Assembly (NCBI GenBank): GCA_963605745.1
Contig: CAVCWT010000070.1
Location: 1-7,235 of the forward strand
From: CAG-791 sp963605745
GTDB lineage: Bacteria; Bacillota; Clostridia; Lachnospirales; Lachnospiraceae
Direction of reading: 5' to 3'
Length of the DNA stretch: 7,235 bases
Part shown: one piece after another, positions 6,370 through 7,235 of the stretch
Layout: every line of letters begins with the position of its first letter
How positions within the stretch are numbered: the first letter of the stretch is position 1
The notes under the pieces: generated by a model
Told to the model about the DNA's origin: nothing
Seen by the model: the letters and a program-made list of their open reading frames with translations, nothing else
The model's database searches: none
Position numbers and translations under genes: made by a program

Positions 6370-6432
6370 GAAGTGGGCTGAATATAGTACAAACGGTTTT
6401 TACCAAGGAAATTAACAGCTACTTCGGGTGTT

Positions 6433-6463
6433 TGGACGGTTCTATATGAACCGTCCATTTTTT
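6433..6463 (+). terminator. Strong intrinsic terminator
   Basis: TGGACGGTTC (6433-6442) and GAACCGTCCA (6448-6457) form a perfect 10-bp stem with a TATAT loop, followed directly by TTTTTT (6458-6463). It ends the 6063 transcript. The next gene's ribosome binding site begins 7 nt after the T-tract. Confidence 0.88.
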
Positions 6464-6481
6464 ATGCCGGAAAGGAGACAG

Positions 6482-7018
6482 ATGACAGATACGAGACCGC
6501 TCATGCCGGGAGATATTCCCGACTGGGTACAGGAAGCAGAAAAGGCAATCGCAAATGGTGAAATGATCGAGATGCCGGAGCAAAAGGAGGTAGCCATCAA
6601 GTTCGGCAAGGGCCTTGTGGGAGAACCGTTTACCTCGAAAAGCGGGCGCGAACTGGTGGAGGTGAGGATTCCGAATGCCGATCGGGAGGATCACACGCCG
6701 TGGGCATCCTTTGTGATTTCACCCAAGATGATCCATGACAATAAATTCGGCAAAGGCGTCTGGATGAAGCTGCCGGAGGACGGCACGACCAGAGTCAGCA
6801 AGGCAGTAGCCGACGGAACCAGAGAAGACGGCAAGACCAACTGGCGACGCGATGTCCGCGAGGTTCCCAATACGGAGCTGAAGGAAATGCTGGAGGCCTA
6901 CAAAACGAGAGAAAAGAGTTCGCTTCTGGGAAATCTTGATGAGAAGAAACAGGAAGCGGCAATGCAGCCGGTGAAACCGAAGACGGAGAAATCACAGAAT
7001 CACGACATGGTGAAGTAG
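6482..7018 (+). CDS. Hypothetical element-associated protein
   Basis: This 178-residue protein starts at ATG 6482, with AAAGGAG (6471-6477) just upstream. In-frame ATGs at 6428 and 6464 lie before, or directly after, the terminator hairpin and lack binding sites. It is soluble. An N-terminal DIPDWVQEAEKAIANGEM helix is followed by a beta-rich core (KFGKGLVGEPFTSKSGRELV, then HTPWASFVISPKMIHDNKFG and GVWMKLPEDGTTRVS). After this come TELKEMLEAYKTRE and a charged, probably disordered tail. Similar short proteins are, from memory, common in clostridial conjugative elements, but I know no assigned function. A DNA-binding, OB-like fold is a guess from the strand pattern only. The downstream 47-codon ORF starts 9 nt after its stop. 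Confidence 0.75.
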   Translation: MTDTRPLMPGDIPDWVQEAEKAIANGEMIEMPEQKEVAIKFGKGLVGEPFTSKSGRELVEVRIPNADREDHTPWASFVISPKMIHDNKFGKGVWMKLPEDGTTRVSKAVADGTREDGKTNWRRDVREVPNTELKEMLEAYKTREKSSLLGNLDEKKQEAAMQPVKPKTEKSQNHDMVK

Positions 7019-7027
7019 GAGGACCGA

Positions 7028-7171
7028 ATGGCAATGACACGTCACATAGGACATCACATCCGGGAACCCACCAAAGTGGATTCCTGTGCAAGACGAATCA
7101 ATGTCTTGTGCTTAGAAAGAAGAGCTGCAGGAAGCGGAGAAGTCCGTTGCATCAAACGCAGTCAATTGTAA
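7028..7171 (+). CDS. Possible 47-residue basic protein
   Basis: ATG 7028 has AGGAGG (7017-7022) with ideal 5-nt spacing and begins 9 nt after the previous stop, as expected for a coupled operon gene. The product begins MAMTRHIGHHIREPTKVD and is Arg-, His- and Cys-rich (three Cys), with no recognisable domain. It stops at TAA 7169-7171, just before the terminal hairpin. Good signals but uninformative composition: it may be a true small protein or the remnant of a longer one. Confidence 0.45.
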   Translation: MAMTRHIGHHIREPTKVDSCARRINVLCLERRAAGSGEVRCIKRSQL

Positions 7172-7179
7172 TAGTAACC

Positions 7180-7230
7180 AGGCATAAGGCTGACATCGGA
7201 AGGATCCGCTGCCGGCCTTTTCTTATGCCT
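7180..7230 (+). terminator. Nested hairpin with T-tract after the right-hand operon
   Basis: An inner stem AAGGC (7186-7190) with GCCTT (7215-7219), containing CGGA (7197-7200) with TCCG (7205-7208), is followed by TTTTCTT (7218-7224). An outer perfect 9-bp arm AGGCATAAG (7180-7188) pairs with CTTATGCCT (7222-7230). Inner and outer arms share bases, so two alternative folds exist. It probably terminates the 6482-7171 transcript, or acts as an attenuator for a gene beyond the window. Confidence 0.6.
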
Positions 7231-7235
7231 TAAAA

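Overview
The window looks like part of an integrative conjugative or mobilisable element from a Gram-positive gut Bacillota (Clostridia or Erysipelotrichia type). The basis is gene content: a DnaG-type zinc-finger protein, a VapE-like ATPase, a TnpW-family protein, the C-terminal half of a VirD4-like coupling protein (CD1115 type) and a sortase-anchored surface protein. Strong Shine-Dalgarno sequences, TTG starts and compact intrinsic terminators also fit Bacillota. All supported genes are on the + strand. I see no integrase, relaxase, tRNA, rRNA, IS transposase or CRISPR array.

Left part (1-2444) is a replication-like module. A small conserved protein (20-331) is followed by a CHC2 zinc-finger protein (336-1133), which overlaps a VapE-family P-loop ATPase (about 901-2271) by more than 230 nt. 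Just downstream is a cluster of the 10-mer CTCGTTGACA: four exact direct copies, inverted copies and an AT-rich stretch, interleaved with a terminator-like hairpin. This is a plausible iteron-type origin for the element.

Middle (2516-3560): a short TnpW-family gene ends at an imperfect palindrome, followed at once by a coupling-protein gene that has lost its N-terminal half, including the membrane segments and Walker A. The junction looks like a rearrangement or integration scar. An intrinsic terminator follows.

Centre-right (3586-5934): one large gene for a 782-residue surface protein, with signal peptide, Thr/Glu-rich stalk, choice-of-anchor A domain, four 15-residue Pro-rich repeats and an NVQTG-type sorting signal.

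Right part (5935-7235): an extended -10 promoter drives a small, visibly AT-richer gene (6063-6341). A micro-ORF with a near-perfect ribosome binding site and an A7 tract comes next, then a perfect terminator. A 178-residue element-associated protein (6482-7018), a possible 47-codon gene (7028-7171) and a final nested hairpin with a T-tract end the window. Two genes (3586 and 6482) sit immediately behind intrinsic-terminator hairpins, so their expression seems to need read-through, attenuation or antitermination.
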